Below are positions 21,761 through 36,793 of a stretch of DNA of 64,000 bases, piece by piece. Source of the DNA: Carya illinoinensis (Eukaryota > Streptophyta > Magnoliopsida > Fagales > Juglandaceae). The number at the start of each line of letters is the position of its first letter. Position 1 is the stretch's first letter. A program made the position numbers and the translations under genes. The stretch is taken from the NCBI RefSeq assembly GCF_018687715.1, contig NC_056752.1, positions 38,386,001 through 38,450,000 on the forward strand, given 5' to 3'. The notes beneath the pieces were generated by a model. That model saw only the letters and a program-made list of their open reading frames with translations. It was not told the DNA's origin and did not search any database.

Positions 21761-22910
21761 GTGAGGTATTAACATGAGTTTTGGAAGGAAGTATATAAAT
21801 TGCTTGACAATTAGACTTGTCCTAAAGTGCTATAGTGCCTGTTTGATGAGGAATTGTTACAACCTACAATTTGGCCATTGAGGTTCGAACTCTACTTTGA
21901 TTCTATGAAGTTTTGAATTAGTAACTACATCTTACTGGTGTAATTTTATTTGTAACCAGAACTTGGGTACCAATCTAATGATCTCCATAGTGATTATGAG
22001 TAAGACGTTGTACGATTTTCATGGGAAACAATGATTTTGTTCTTAGAGGTATGTAGTCAATAGTTTTCAGTTGTCTGCTTACATGAAAAGTTATAAAATG
22101 CTTGGCTAGGTTATGCGGAGGATTATTTGTGTCATTTCAAACTTTGTGACAAAATGAGAATATTGGCTTTGACATATATGTAGGACAATCTTTGCAAAAG
22201 AGGACCATGTATGCAAAACATGGGTCCACCCCCCCCTTCCTCAAGCTTTAATGACTGCATGAATGAAAGTGACTTGCATGCAGAATGCAAGTGCATGCAT
22301 TTTTCCATGACGTTACATGATTAACTGGAATTATTATAATAGTGTGAGGTTTGTTAGATCAAAAGTGTGTGCGCGCACACACACACACACATATTCTAAA
22401 ATATGCATGTAGCTTCCTGTGAAAATTTCCCTAAACTGAAAAGGGAAGAAAAGTGTAATTAGATACACTTTTAAGATTAGAGTAAATTGGGCATAGGATG
22501 CAAACCAGTTCAATATTCTGAAATTGAGTTTGATACAAATAAGTTTATCAATATGTTTCTTATTCGACTAACATAAGAAACAAGTTGCAAACCATACCTA
22601 TAACTAGACGAGGTGGAGGACGATCAAGTGGTGTACGCAATGTTGGAGCAAGATATTTGTACATAAGCGAACCTAGTAATAGACTATCCACTGCTGCATT
22701 GAATCTTTGAGAAGATTGTCCTTCAAGGTTTGATGAATCAATCCAGCCTACTGATGTCATCCCTAGCTTAGAACCAATCGAGGATGGGGTCAATTCACCT
22801 ATAAGTTCAAATGGTATTGCTATTTCTAATTTCTCATCGATGCATAGTATGGTCAGTGACGGTATTTTATCACTTAAGAAAACATAAGAAAACATAAGAA
22901 AACATGAAGT
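21761..22910. other. Spacer with AC repeat; no gene recognised
   Basis: Contains GTGTGTGCGCGCACACAC (22,366-22,392), an alternating purine/pyrimidine palindrome, and a triplicated AAACATAAGA near 22,878-22,905. The minus-strand ORF at 22,560-22,895 (111 codons) has no recognisable domain. It could be a fragment of the element to the right. Confidence 0.45.
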
Positions 22911-24435
22911 TATCCATTTGTTATAATATTATGGTGGTTAATGTTACCTTAGTACCACCGCCTACTCAGAAACGTTGGTGTGGACAAGCTAAGATCACAT
23001 TGTTCGATATCCTAAGAAAGAATGGAAAGATATCTTTGAAAATCAAGAATGGGGAGATAGGACCTTGTTGTGAAACAGTATGTTGTTAACAACAAGGGTT
23101 ACATGGATATTGAGACACCATGCCGACTTGAGCCATGCTAACTGCCACGAAGTACCAATGGCTGAGAATGATGAATTGATTACTCGTGTTTGAGTAAGAG
23201 CATAAAAACTCCATAATTTCAAATTAGATATTGAAATATGATAACTCTTCTATATGTTAATTAGCACAACCCCTTTGTGTATACAAATTTGATGTGGTAT
23301 TTCAATAGGCTAACTTAGCCTAAGATTGGTAAAAAAAGAATCATCGCTCAACAATGATGAAGACACTTCGGAAGATATTCAGCTCAATTTGGAATGATCT
23401 TCATAAAACCTACCGTCAGTACGAGACTCATGAAGAAGCACTCGCTAATTGTCTGGAAATGGTAAAACTAGATAGTTGGGAGAAGTTCTGTGCAAGATGG
23501 TCAAGCAATGGCTTCAAGGTAAGGAAAGGCTGTCGGAGTTATATAATATTAGGGTTTCAAAGATATATATATATATATATATTGTGATTGCTTAGACCAT
23601 GTTGCGATCAATAGAATGATTGAATTTATACGATGAGCTCATGTATTGGGTTGTTCATTATAAATTGAAGAGGATATCTAATTGAAAATAAATGTAATAG
23701 GCAGAAACAACAAACTAACCGCACTGTTGGAAGAACCTCATTTATACGGTTAATGGAAATCAGGGTAATCAATTAAAGAGTATGCTGGTAGATGGTAGTT
23801 TTGTGGCTTAACATCATACATCCTACATTTGTGTTGGATTTCCCTTTCTTTTTTTTTTCTTTTTTTTTTTTTTTTTAATTTGTAGTATGATTTTGAGCCA
23901 AATTTGATTGATTTCTTTAAAGATTTGCGGTGGTCGAAGAAAAAATGGAAATTTGTGACTCCCATGACTGAAGAGCATTATGTGAGTTGGAAAGTTTTCT
24001 AGTAAGGAATGAAGCAATTTAATTCCACTTTTTTTTATATTTCTAATCATTGTCTACAATTGGTTGCATAGAACTTGTTGGTTGTAAAGTTAGACTAGTT
24101 GGGGCCTGAGAACCGCAGAAAGGATGCAACAACAGTAATTTTTAATTAGAGAGGTCTTGGGCCATAGACTAGGGTATGTAAGGGGGTTAGGAGAGATGGT
24201 TATGCTCAAGTCATGAAAATATTCTATTGAAGAAAGAATTATTGAATCAGCAGCAGCTGCAAAAAGGCATGAGAAAGATGGACAATATTACAAGAATGAA
24301 CTGGAAGAATTAAGGGGGGTTGTAAGGGTACTCTTAGATAAACAAACAAAGTATGATAAGTTTATGAGTACGTACATATCCGAAAGGCAATCCCAAGGAG
24401 AGTCTCATAGGGAGGTTAATCAGGGAGCTGCATAG
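22911..24435 (+). pseudogene. Ptta/En/Spm transposase (Transposase_24-like) remnant
   Basis: Plus-strand pieces, apparently exons, occur in family order: VPPPTQKRWCGQAKITLFDI with ILRKNGKISLKI (about 22,937-23,060); LRKIFSSIWNDLHKTYRQYE, then THEEALANCLEMVKLDSWEKFCARW (23,354-23,530); LRWSKKKWKFVTPMTEEHYV (about 23,905-23,990); and a coiled-coil tail YSIEERIIESAAAAKRHEKD... ending with a stop near 24,435. The ...THEEALAN..(V)..W..(L/F)C..W core is characteristic of plant Transposase_24 proteins. Stops and T/A homopolymers lie between pieces. No host function is implied. Confidence 0.6.
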
Positions 24436-25389
24436 CAGCTATTTTTGCAAGATAATAAATCTTTTTGCTATTTTGGGTTTGATCCTGACCTAAGTTGCAT
24501 ATATGCTTTTTCCATATAAGATCTAGCATTTTGTTTGTCTACCAAGTGTTTTGGGGCAGTCAGGATCATTTTGGAATGGTCTTTTGGAGCTGCTATATAT
24601 ACTTGTGTGGTGGCATGTGTGCATGGTGCTGCAATTGGAAGTAAAAAAAAAAAAAAAAAAAAAAAAATGAAGATCAGATATTGAGTTGGCTCGATATAGG
24701 TAAACATCTCGCCACTTCTTCCACCATGTTAGATGTAACATTATACACCAATTTTTAGTTTAAGAAATATTACCACATGTTAGATGAATTTATTGTTATT
24801 GCATAGACTAAAATCCAATGGATTTAGATAATACCGTGTTTGTTATTTATCATTTGTTTCCGGTAAATATTTAAGGCAAGCTAAGAAGAGATGGTAGGAT
24901 AATTGAGTAAGTGATGTGAAACTAAATATTTCATATAATCAAATCTTCATCAATGATATTGAGAATACATATAGCCTCACTAGCTTGAATATTGAATTTT
25001 TTTCACGCACATACCATTATTGGAAATCTGTTAAATCTGTCCAAAGAGTGGATGGTTATCAAATCAATATTCTTGACGTAATAGTTTTGTTTTTCAGGTC
25101 TGTATGAGATATTTTTTGTATACATATACTTGGTTGTGTATTCATGTGCTGTAGTGGAGGAAGTTTATTAATTTAATTGTTTCATGTGTTGCAAAATTTA
25201 GTTGCTGGAAGTTTATTAAAGGAAGTCGCTAGGTATTTTGCACTTTTAGTTTGATGATATTACCTTGAAATTTTGGTGTAGAAGAAGTGTTGATGATGGT
25301 TGATTGTTAGATATTCTTGCTTCTTTTTTCTGATAAATACCTTGTGTTGCCCTGTAGCTTTATATCATTCTCATTATCATTTAATGAAC
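24436..25389. other. Spacer with A-homopolymer; no gene recognised
   Basis: An uninterrupted A-run lies at about 24,643-24,667 and could be the poly(A) end of a retroposed sequence, but no source gene or target duplication was seen. Short ORFs here are compositional. Confidence 0.45.
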
Positions 25390-27245
<1,856 letters not shown>

Positions 27246-28936
27246 CTAGATCAATAACACTTAGAAAAATTGGGTAGGCCATTTGTAAAACTTTGGATTT
27301 CTGACTAATTGTAAGGGTTGAGCTGTGGACATATGATTCACTTATATGCTTTGTATACACACACACACACATATAATCCTCGGGTGGGTATCGTCTCTAT
27401 TGCCAAGGTATTAAAGGCACACTCTAGTAGGATTTCAAAGGAACATTTCTTGTTCATGGAAATAGATAATGAAGGCTAAAGGGGTATTTTGACAATATAT
27501 AATTGGTCGTTGGCTACCTAAAGATGTTTTAAAAGCTGCACAGCATCTGAAAATCATGGTGTTGTTTGAGAGAAATTTGCCATAGTGAACTGAGACCGCT
27601 CTCATCAAGTTATGAGGGCCCAAGGACTGCGATATTAGAGAGAGAGGTGAAGTCCTCATTAAGGAATTTCCATGCAAAGCACACAGTGACACTTTTATTT
27701 ATTTATTTTCAATCCTTGTAGTTTAATTAAATTTGCCTTCTCTCAAGTTATTAGTTTTTGTATTTCTAATGTTTCCTTTCTGGATCTTCTTTTATGTTTA
27801 ATTTCCAATAAAATCTTACATCTTGCGCTACATGATTTATATGCTTACTATTTACATATATACATACCATGAGATACTGTTAGAATTTCGTTAAGAGAAA
27901 ATCCAACCTTTTTCTAGATGAACGTCTAGAACTTTGTTTTTTGATAATTGAATAACGTGTGTGAAGGCTGGTAGTTAGCTAGGCTTGAATTCAGGGCATG
28001 AGAGATTAGAGAGGTCCCCTTGGCTTGATTGATTTGATTGATTGGTTGAGTTGTTGTCACTAACTTGGAACATTTGTGATGTTGTGATTTGTGGTGAAAA
28101 GTGCCAATAATATCTAGCCGGGCATCATGTTGATATTTGTATTTTGCACTAAGTTTACAGGAGTTACTATGTAGCAATTAAATGTTAGGGTATATCAAAG
28201 AAAGATATGTGCATAATTACCATGGGGGGATTAGATTAAGGATTGATGTAGGAAAATTAATTTTCTGGATAGGGTGTTGCCTAATTTATGCCACAAAATG
28301 TACATGGTTTGACTTTAATTGGTGAAAGCAATGTTTGGGATTAGTAATCGTATATATTATATGCATGGTTCCATAATACTATAAGTTCAAATCATAGATG
28401 AATTTAATAAAGATTGGTCGATCTTCACCAAAAAACTTGTATTAGTACTGCAACTAGGCCTATATCCACAGGCCTTTAAGAATGCAAAGGACAATGTGGA
28501 GGGAATGAAGAAGATACTAGTTTTGGATATTACATGAAGAAGCTGGGTGGGCTAGTGGACACCATTAAGAAGCTTGTCTAGGTGGACTTCAAACAGACTT
28601 CATGATGAGCATGGTTTATGTGTGTGTGTGTGTGTATATATATATGCATTATGACTATTTGGAAGACACTTTTCTGTAGTTAGAACAAATGGGTTGTTCT
28701 TGGTTACATTTTCATAAATAAATCTTATTACAATGTTTTGATGATTATTAATCAATGTCATGATTAATGTATGCATGGGTAGATAGGCAAATGAAAGGAA
28801 CTTTTGGAAATTTAATTGGAATTGTTTTAAAAAAGGGGAAAATCTAAATGATATTGTTATAGGTATTTAAAGCAAAATGACAACAATAATCGCATAATAA
28901 TGAGAGGAGAAAAAAATATGACAAGTTTATTTTCGG
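27246..28936. other. Spacer with CA and TG/TA repeats; no gene recognised
   Basis: Includes (CA)n at about 27,357-27,372 and (TG)n(TA)n at about 28,618-28,645. ORFs at 27,435-27,692 and 27,926-28,177 (minus) lack domains and splice context. The 5' end and promoter of the terpene synthase pseudogene would be expected here, but I could not identify them. Confidence 0.45.
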
Positions 28937-29721
28937 CACTACAAACCGCTGCCAAATGTATTTGTCCATCGCAAACAAAATAACGGCAACAAATGATTGT
29001 TGGTATAATATTTTCTTGTTGTCACAAATAAGTTTCAATGGCAAACCATATCGTTGTGCAAATATTAGTTGAAACCAAACACGTGCAGTTATATATTATT
29101 TACGGCCATTAATCGTTAGCCACAAATGAGTTATAAAAAAATACAGATTTATTTGCGGTGAAAAAAGGCCACCACAACAAAGTACTCGTAACAATATTGG
29201 GTAGTGCTTTTTCCGTATTAGCGGTGACAACTAACTAAGAACTTATCTTTTGTGGCAAAGCTATTTCGATCACCGCAAAATGAATATCTGGGAGATTTAA
29301 GAATTTATTTGCGACATCTTTTTAGGATTAATTGCCACTAATACAATAGACAGAAATCTATTAGCAATGATATAGTCTGCCACAATAATCTTTTAACGTC
29401 ATTACAGAAAGTATTATTGGCAATATATAGTTTTTTTGAGGGAGTGTAATCTCCTCAAAATGATTATCCTGGGCGATTTATGACCCAACCTAATGACTTC
29501 TTTCTGACCTATTTTATGATTAATTGTCACCAACGTGAGCGCCAAAAATAGTTTAGTATTTGCCACATATTTTATAAAATCTCTAGAATAGAGTAATTTG
29601 GGAACTTTAACAGTGGCCAAGTATTGAGACTAAAACATCGCCCCAATTAAGCTTTTCCGGTGTTACACGATTAAATTCCTGATGAAAATGGCCAATGGCA
29701 AAAATGAATTTTCTTATAGTG
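28937..29721. mobile_element. Small CACTA-like non-autonomous element
   Basis: The left end CACTACAAACCGCTGCC and the reverse complement of the right end, CACTATAAGAAAATT, are CACTA-type termini. Between them are many short inverted or direct units such as TTTGCGGTGA, ATCACCGCAAA, TTGCCAC and GTGGCAA, typical of the subterminal repeats of these elements. There is no coding capacity, and the 3-bp target duplication is not evident, so the limits may be off. Confidence 0.5.
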
Positions 29722-30063
29722 CTCCACCATATGGCCGGAGAAGTGTGACTATGTTCTTCGAAAAGAGCATTAATGCACTTTAGGTCTCTACATACAAAGT
29801 TTTGGAGAAAAGTATTTATTATGATAATTATGGGTTTATTAAACAGGGTTAATTAATTAATTTATGATATATTGACATTAAACCATCGCATTATTACCAA
29901 TATTATAGGAATTAATTTGCATTAAGATTGGCCTAATACAATATATAGCATTTCTTGAAGTCGACCTTCTACTTGATCAAAGCAATATCCCATGGTCAAA
30001 TTCATGCATGCATGCCGACTGACTAATTTATATGTTGATCAACGTATAATAAACAACTTTAAC

Positions 30064-30301
30064 TGACAAGAACTCGATCAAATGAAGAAAGAACTTGAAA
30101 ACAAAGGAAATGAAAGGAATTTTGAATTGTATTGAAGAGTAAAGATGAAAAGAAGTAATAATCTATGTTTGCTATTACATCATATTTATACTGAAAATGT
30201 AAAATAATAGAATTAACTAACTACATTGTATTGCCTATTGTAGCATTTTCTACTTTGGACTTTAATTCCATATTATCTATATGTGATGCAATACTCCAAC
30301 A
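30064..30301 (-). repeat. copia C 3' LTR
   Basis: 238 bp, beginning TG and ending CA, beside the polypurine tract. It aligns over its whole length with the LTR at 34,308-34,545. Confidence 0.95.
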
Positions 30302-30326
30302 CCCCCCCTCAAGATGAACATGAATG

Positions 30327-31640
30327 TTAATAATGTTTGCGAAGAGTATGGTGAAAAGGCAACGATCCAAGTGGCTTTGTAAGTACATCTGCCAACTGTA
30401 GCCAAGAGGGAATATAAAACAACTTGATAAGCTTTTCCTGCAGCTTCTCTTGAACTAAATGGCAATCAATTTGTATGTGCTTGGTTCTCTCATGTTGTAC
30501 TGGGTTTGTGCTAATGGATGTAGCAGATTTGCTGTCTATATACAAGAGTGTTGGTTGAGAGTGATCAATGCAAGTCTTGTAGTGCATAGATTAACCATTT
30601 TATTTCACAAGTTGTAGTTGTAAGAGCCCTATACTCTGCTTTAGCAGAGGATCGACTAATGGTGGCCTGCTTTTTAGACTTCCATGAGATCAAAGAATTT
30701 CCCAAGAAAACTACAAAACCTGTTATGTTTTTCCTGGTATTAATGCATCCTGCCTAGTCAGTATCTAGGAAGGCTTTCAATTGAAGTTTTGAGGATGAAG
30801 AGAAGAATAGTCCCTATCTAGGTGTGGCCTTTAAGTATCTAAGTACCCTCATTGTTGCTTTGTGGTGATTGACTGTCGGTTTTGCCGGAAATCGGCTCAA
30901 AGCTTAGACAGAATAAGCAAGGTTTGGTATGGTAATTGTTAAGTATAACAATCTGCCAACCAGTTTTCTATAAGCTGATGGATCTTCATATGGTTTTGAA
31001 TCATCAATAGTTAGTTTAAGATTAGATTCCATAGGCAATGCTACAGGTATGGAACCAATGAGGCCAATATCTTGTAGTATGTCCAGTGCATATTTTGTTG
31101 GCAAAGCGAGATCCCAGTGTGAGATCTTGCTACCTCTAATCCAAGAAAATATTTCAATGGCCCCAAGTCTTTAATTGTAAATTAATCATCTAGAAACTTT
31201 TCCAATAGTTCAATATCTTGTAAACTATCACTGGCTAATAATACATCATCAACATATACTATCAATGCCAAAAAGGATGTTGTTGACTTTTTGATGAACA
31301 ATGAACCATCAGAGCAACCTGGAGAGAAACCAAAGTTGATGAGAGAGTTAGATAGTTTTTCAAACCACTGTCTAGAGGCCTGTTTAATATCGTAGAGACT
31401 TTTTAAAAGTCTACAAACTTTGTTGTCCTAATTTGGCAGACTAGGAGGCAAATCCATGTAAACCTCCTCATGTAGTTCATCATGTAAAAATGCATTGTTC
31501 ACATCTAATTGATGAATATGCCAATTCTTAATTGCAACAACAAGAAGTACAAGTCTAATAGAATTAATCTTAGCAATAGGTGAGAAGGTATAAAAAAAAT
31601 CTAAGCCTTCTTGTTGAGTGTAACCTTTTGCCACTAATCT
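30327..31640 (-). pseudogene. copia C reverse transcriptase and RNase H
   Basis: RT pieces: [20 protein letters not shown] then [20 protein letters not shown] (31,428-31,634), the palm region with the first catalytic Asp. The YVDDVLLA motif region follows in broken frames near 31,240, and YALDILQDIGLIGSIPVALP, SAYRKLVGRLLYLTI after it (30,904-31,104). RNase H tail: LLYIDSKSATSISTNPVQHE, RTKHIQIDCHLVQEKL (30,327-30,587). The order is normal but no long ORF survives. Confidence 0.85.
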
Positions 31641-32266
31641 TGCTTTATATCTCTCTCTATTGTTCTATCAGCTTTGTATTTGATTCTAAACACCGATTTA
31701 CAACCAATGGTCTGTTTATGTTTAGGTAAAGCAACAAGCACCCATGTTTTGTTTAACTCTAAAGCATTAAGTTCATTTTTCATAGCCTTTTGCCATTCTG
31801 GAAATTGAGCAGCTGTTTATATGTTTTGGGTTCTAATGAAGTTGTGATAGAAGCAAGGAAGGTTTTATGAGATGATGAAAGTCTATTTGCAAAAAGGAAA
31901 GGAGAAATGGAGTAGAAGTTACCTTGTCTAGAACCATCAGCAAAAGAAGTTGAAGGAGTTGCATTTGATGAACTTTGACTAAAATAATAGTCCTGTTGCT
32001 GTGAGAACACAATCACTCCAAAAAGATAATGGAATATTTGCTTGAAACATTAAAGCTCTAGCTATACTAAGCAAATGTTGATGTTTTCTTTCTACTATAC
32101 CATTTTGTTGTGGGGTTTCTACACAACTTCTTTGGTGTAAAATTCCATTTTTATGATGAAAATCTGTGAGAATGAACTTAGGTCCATTATCTAATCTTAT
32201 AATTTTGATAGCAATGCCAAACTATGTTTTAATCATTTTACAGAAGGTTTTAAGTAGAAATGGAAC

Positions 32267-32931
32267 TTAAGATTTTGTTTTAAGCATATAAACCCAAATA
32301 CAACGTGTAAAATAATCAACAATTGTTAAGAAAAATCTATCCCCTAAATAAGAAATGGTTCCAAATGGACCCCATATGTCATAGTGAATCAAATCAAACA
32401 TTTTATTAGACTTGCTATGTGATATAGGAAATGATAGTTTTCTTTTCTTTGCTAAGGGACAAATATCACATACATTTTGACAATCCATAGAGATAGAGGA
32501 ATCGAGATGTTTAAGATAAGAAAGTATAGAAAAGGACACATGGCCTAATATGTAATGCCATAAGTCCAATGACTTTTGAGAGGTAGTAGAAAAATAAGTG
32601 GGATAGTCTTAGAATTTGCATAATCAGAATTGAACTAATATAAGCCTTGTTTCTCAAATGCAATCTCGAAATTTTTTTTCATTGATTGGTCCTGTAAAAC
32701 GCAATGAGTACGAAAGAAAGACAAGGCAATATTAGAATCTTTGGTTAGCTTAGAAATAGACAAAAGATTAAAGGTAAAGGATGGTACACATAAGACATTT
32801 TGCAAGAAGAGATTATTAGAAATGCAAATTGTTCCTATGTGTGTAGTTGGTATAATCTGTCCATTGGACAGATTGATAAATGCATTTATTGGTTTAGGAG
32901 GAAAACAATAGAATAGGGGTGAACAGATCAT
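32267..32931 (-). pseudogene. copia C protease remnant and GAG-pre-integrase / integrase start
   Basis: The frame at 32,635-32,931 contains VPSFTFNLLSISKLTKDSNI, the segment that follows protease. The frame at 32,267-32,569 contains MDLWHYILGHVSFSILSYLK, then CDICPLAKKRKLSFPIS and the integrase start MFDLIHYDIWGPFG, with the first catalytic Asp intact. Integrase continues in other frames to about 32,030 (second Asp in LDNGPKF, Glu in NGIVERKH). Multiple breaks. Confidence 0.8.
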
Positions 32932-33185
32932 ATGATCTATTGCACCAGTGTCTAATATCTAAGAACATTTGGATTTTGAAGTGGTAGAAACTGAATTGCA
33001 AGAAAAAATACCAGAAAATTGAGAGTAAGTAACAAGATTGCAAGTTGATGTATTTTGGGTGTTTGAGGGAGTTTGAGATGACTTAGAGAAATTGGCAATA
33101 GCTAGTAGTTTATTGAAATCTTTAGAAGTCAAAGAAACCATGTGAGACTCATTACTATTTTGATTACAGACATCATCAATTGCAA

Positions 33186-34030
33186 TTATAGAATGAGCAT
33201 CAAAATGAGTCTTTTTCTTTTTGGTCCAGTCCACCTAGGAGGGTATCCATGAAGCTGGAAGCACTTATCCACCGCATGTCCATTGTATCCACAGTCTGTA
33301 CAATGAAGGGTTGATTTCTTGGATTTTTCTTTTGAAAATCTATATTGGTTTGCTGTAGGATTCGACTGTTTAACCATCAGTGCATGAGTTTTAGTAGGAA
33401 CTGAGTTGGTCAATTGTCTCTGGCTTTCTTCTTGGAGTAATAAGCAAAAGACCTTGGCCATAGGTGGTAATGGAATTGAAAGAAGCAACTAACTTCTTAT
33501 AGATGCAAAAGAATCAATTAAATCAACCAGAAACTTTAGAACATAATCTGATTGTTGCCTTTGTAGCAAAAAGGAGAAAAGATCACATGTACAACTTGAC
33601 ATTTTTCCACAAGTACATGGTGGAAAAGGATGAAAACTGACATATTCATCTCATAATGTCTTGAAGGCACTAAAATATTCAGTGATAGAGGAAGAACCTT
33701 GGTTGATACAAATCAAATATTTTTCAAGGTGAAAAACCCTTGGTCCATCACTTCTTAAGTACTGAGTCTTCAATTCATTCCAAAGATTAAGAGATGAATT
33801 TACATAGAGCAGACTGTTTCGAATATCTTTGGAAATAAAGTTTATAAGCCAAGAAAGTACCAAGTTATTAGTCCTTAACCAAGCTGTGTGAAGAACAGAT
33901 TCAGAAATATTTGGAGGTCAAATTGAACCATCGATGAATGCCACTTTATTCTTGACAGATAAAGCAATAGTGATCGAGCAACTCCAAGCAACATAGTTAT
34001 CTCCAGTAAAGATCTCTAAGACAAGGAGAG
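33186..34030 (-). pseudogene. copia C gag and zinc knuckle
   Basis: Minus-strand frames include VLSWLINFISKDIRNSLLYV, then LWNELKTQYLRSDGPRVFHL and YFSAFKTL (33,651-33,863), the gag (UBN2-like) of copia. They are followed by CTDCGYNGHAVDKCFQLHGY (33,186-33,488), an atypical CX2CX4HX4C knuckle with the PPRW extension. Stops separate the frames. Confidence 0.8.
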
Positions 34031-34307
34031 CACTAGGGTTATCACTTGGATGCAGATAGTAGGGACTTGATGATATATCTGATGGATTTGTGTGATAGAA
34101 TCAATAGAATTGACATAATCCATTTCAAGAAAGACAGAAAGATCAAGAATCACAGACTTAGAGAGAGTTGTGAAGAAAAATCACTACAAAAGCTTGAAGA
34201 AATTGTAATGCAGAGAAGAAAAGAAATGTAAAGTTGATGATCAAAAGATGAAAGAGGATGGATTGAATTCCAGAAGAAAAATGTGCAAAATTTCTAATCT
34301 GATACCA

Positions 34308-34545
34308 TGACAAGAACTCGATCAAATGAAGAAAGAACTTGAAAACAGAGGAAAGGAAAAGAATTATGAATTGTGTTGAAGAGTAAAGATGAAAAGAAGT
34401 AATGATCTGAGTCTACTATTACATCATATTTATACTAAAAATGTAAAATAACAAAATTAACTAACTACATTGTATTGCCTATTTTAGCCTTTTCTACTTT
34501 GGACTTTAATTCCATATTATCTCTATATGATGCAATACTCCAACA
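34308..34545 (-). repeat. copia C 5' LTR
   Basis: 238 bp, beginning TG and ending CA, directly beside the primer-binding site TCTGATACCA (plus strand). The LTR pair would allow an insertion-age estimate from their divergence. Confidence 0.95.
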
Positions 34546-35001
34546 TTAACCATATATATGTTGTACGTATTCTAATGCATGTCTACCGTTAATATATGTA
34601 CATTCATGACTTTAATTATGATCGGGCATGCATGGCCATTAAAATCTTGATCATCACTAGCATTTATATATATAAGTAATAGTTATCAAGCTTATAAGTG
34701 ACTCATCGGTGACTTTACACAAACACAAGGAAGGCATTACAGGCACTTCAACAATAACATAAAGCCCGACATTGCTCTGCTCACATTGTACAACAATTCA
34801 CAAGAGTTTTCTAGAATAGAATGGTAGAGAAAGTTGTCGTTATTTCTCCCAGGTTATTTGTAACAACTCTTATTCTTTATTCATTTTACTTGTGTATAAA
34901 TATTACCCAAAGCATTCAATGAGAATCATAGAAGTTTCTCCATTTCTCCATTTTGTTATCACTAGTACTATTGATTTAATCATAACCATTGGATCATATA
35001 C
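34546..35001. other. Spacer between copia C and copia D
   Basis: AT-rich plant DNA of about 450 bp. The sequence left of element C and this part were contiguous before insertion (TTAAC duplicated). I saw no gene and no SSP-type promoter block in it. Confidence 0.5.
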
Positions 35002-35407
35002 TGTTAAGAATTTGTTTAAAGTTCTTCTTTTATACAGAACTCAAAAGATAAAAATTGATATGGAAATATTCATGGAAATAACCAAACAGATTTAGACTAA
35101 CCCTAATCACAAAATAGAACAAGAAATAACAAGAACCAGAACAATAGCAAGATCAATAATCAAAGAAATAACAGGAATAAAGAAAGGAAAGAAACAACAC
35201 AACCGATTTATGTGGTTTGACCCTAATGGTCTACGTCCATGGCAGGAATGGCCTCAAAGCTTTATTGATAATCAGTGTCCTTCACAAAGAAGCCTCAAAA
35301 TCACTTGTATTTACAAATCTCTCATCTCACTACAGAAAATCGCACAAATTTTCTCCTCACAGTGAAACCCTAGATTCTCCCATCTCTGTTCTCTCTCTCT
35401 CTCGCTC

Positions 35408-35481
<74 letters not shown>

Positions 35482-35774
35482 AACCTTTCTCATAAATCAA
35501 CTAAAATGATACAAAATGAATTAGTGTTATAGAACTGTGTATAGCGAAATATATATAATGTAAAACAGATGTCTCCACGTGTAGAGATCCTATGGCTCAA
35601 GCTTCACCCTTATCTGATGCAGCTTACGAGTCACATGCTGGTCACGTGATCACCAGCTTAGTACATTAAGCTTCATAATTCCATAATCATCTATATATTC
35701 ATCATCCAATCGTCACATGAGAAAAGGATCAGAACAACATATAAATAAATAAATGTATTGTCATAACATTTACA
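35002..35774 (-). repeat. copia D 3' LTR
   Basis: 773 bp. It contains a long CT microsatellite (about 35,394-35,480) that is only about 14 bp in the partner LTR, which explains most of the 73-bp length difference. Confidence 0.93.
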
Positions 35775-35879
35775 ATTCTCCACCTTGGCAAAACATTTAT
35801 TTGCCAAAATTATCAATCCTTATCATTGGCTTATTCCTGCACTTTTCTCCCTAATGGGGACAGACCCTAGACTCTATAC

Positions 35880-36793
35880 TAATTAATTTTAGACAGTGTC
35901 TGAACTTAGACCAAGGGAGAGACTTGGTCATCATATCTGAGGGGTTATCCTCAGTTGAGACCTTCTCCACACTTATCACCTTAGATTCTATAACATCTCT
36001 AACAAAATGAAGCTTTATGTCAATATGTTTAGACCTTTCATGGTAAACTTGATTTTTAGCTAAGTGTAGTGTGTTTTAATTATCACTGTGTACTGTGATA
36101 TCACCATTAAAAATATTTAACTCACTTGCAATACCCTTTAACCATATGGCCTCTTTTATAGCTTTAGTCAATGCTATATATTCAGCTTCTGTAGTAGACA
36201 AAGTCACAACAGATTGTAAGTGTGATTTCCAACTAACAGCTCCCCCAAAAACAGTAAATAAATAACCAGTTAACGACCTCCTATTATCTATATTCCCTAC
36301 AAAATTAGAGTCTACAAAACCAGTCAAATTACAACCCTTTTTAACATTATCACCATAATTGAGCCCTAAGTTAGTAGAGTCTGTTAGGTACCTCAATACC
36401 CATTTCATGGCCTGCCAATGAGCTTTTCCTGGATTACCCATAAATCTACTAACTATACTCACAGCATAGGTTACGTTAGGTCTAGAACAAACCATCACAT
36501 ACATTATACTTCCCACTATGCTAGTATAGGGGATTTGTTGCATAAAACTAACGTCTGGTTTTGTTTTAAGAGCTTGATCTATAGATAATTTAAAATGCTG
36601 ACCTAAGGGTATGTTAACAGATTTCACTTATTCCATACCAAATCTTTTAAGAAATTTAGAAATGTAATCTTACTGAGACAAGTATAGTACTCTAGCATTT
36701 TTGTCCCTCACAATTTCCATTCCTAAAATTTTCTTAGCATGGCCCAGTTCCTTCATTTCAAACTCTGATTTCAGCATGCATTTAACTTGTTCA
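35880..36793 (-). pseudogene. copia D reverse transcriptase end and RNase H
   Basis: The 183-residue frame at 36,076-36,627 reads YTSIVGSIMYVMVCSRPNVT, SIVSRFMGNPGKAHWQAMKW, then the RNase H residues Asp in GFVDSNFVGN and Glu in STTEAEYIAL. The end of RNase H continues in a broken frame to about 35,890. It resumes directly on the far side of the insertion at 36,794, confirming that RT was one gene before the insertion. Confidence 0.9.

Larger units (their letters stand above)
30064..34545 (-). mobile_element. Full-length copia LTR retrotransposon C
   Basis: It is flanked by exact 5-bp duplications TTAAC (30,059-30,063 and 34,546-34,550). LTRs of 238 bp sit at 30,064-30,301 and 34,308-34,545, both TGACAAGAA...CCAACA, with roughly 15-20 differences by eye. 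On the minus strand a primer-binding site (TGGTATCAGA, 34,298-34,307) follows the 5' LTR and a strong polypurine tract (GAGGGGGG, from 30,302) precedes the 3' LTR. The interior reads gag, zinc knuckle, protease, integrase, RT and RNase H in copia order, but is split by many stops, so it is structurally complete yet not autonomous. Confidence 0.95.

Noticed and set aside
22366..22392. GTGTGTGCGCGCACACAC as a regulatory palindrome or Z-DNA switch
   Set aside because: Part of a simple AC/GT repeat; no gene nearby that it could regulate.
24643..24667. Poly(A) tail of a processed pseudogene or SINE
   Set aside because: No upstream source sequence, polymerase III boxes or flanking duplication could be identified.
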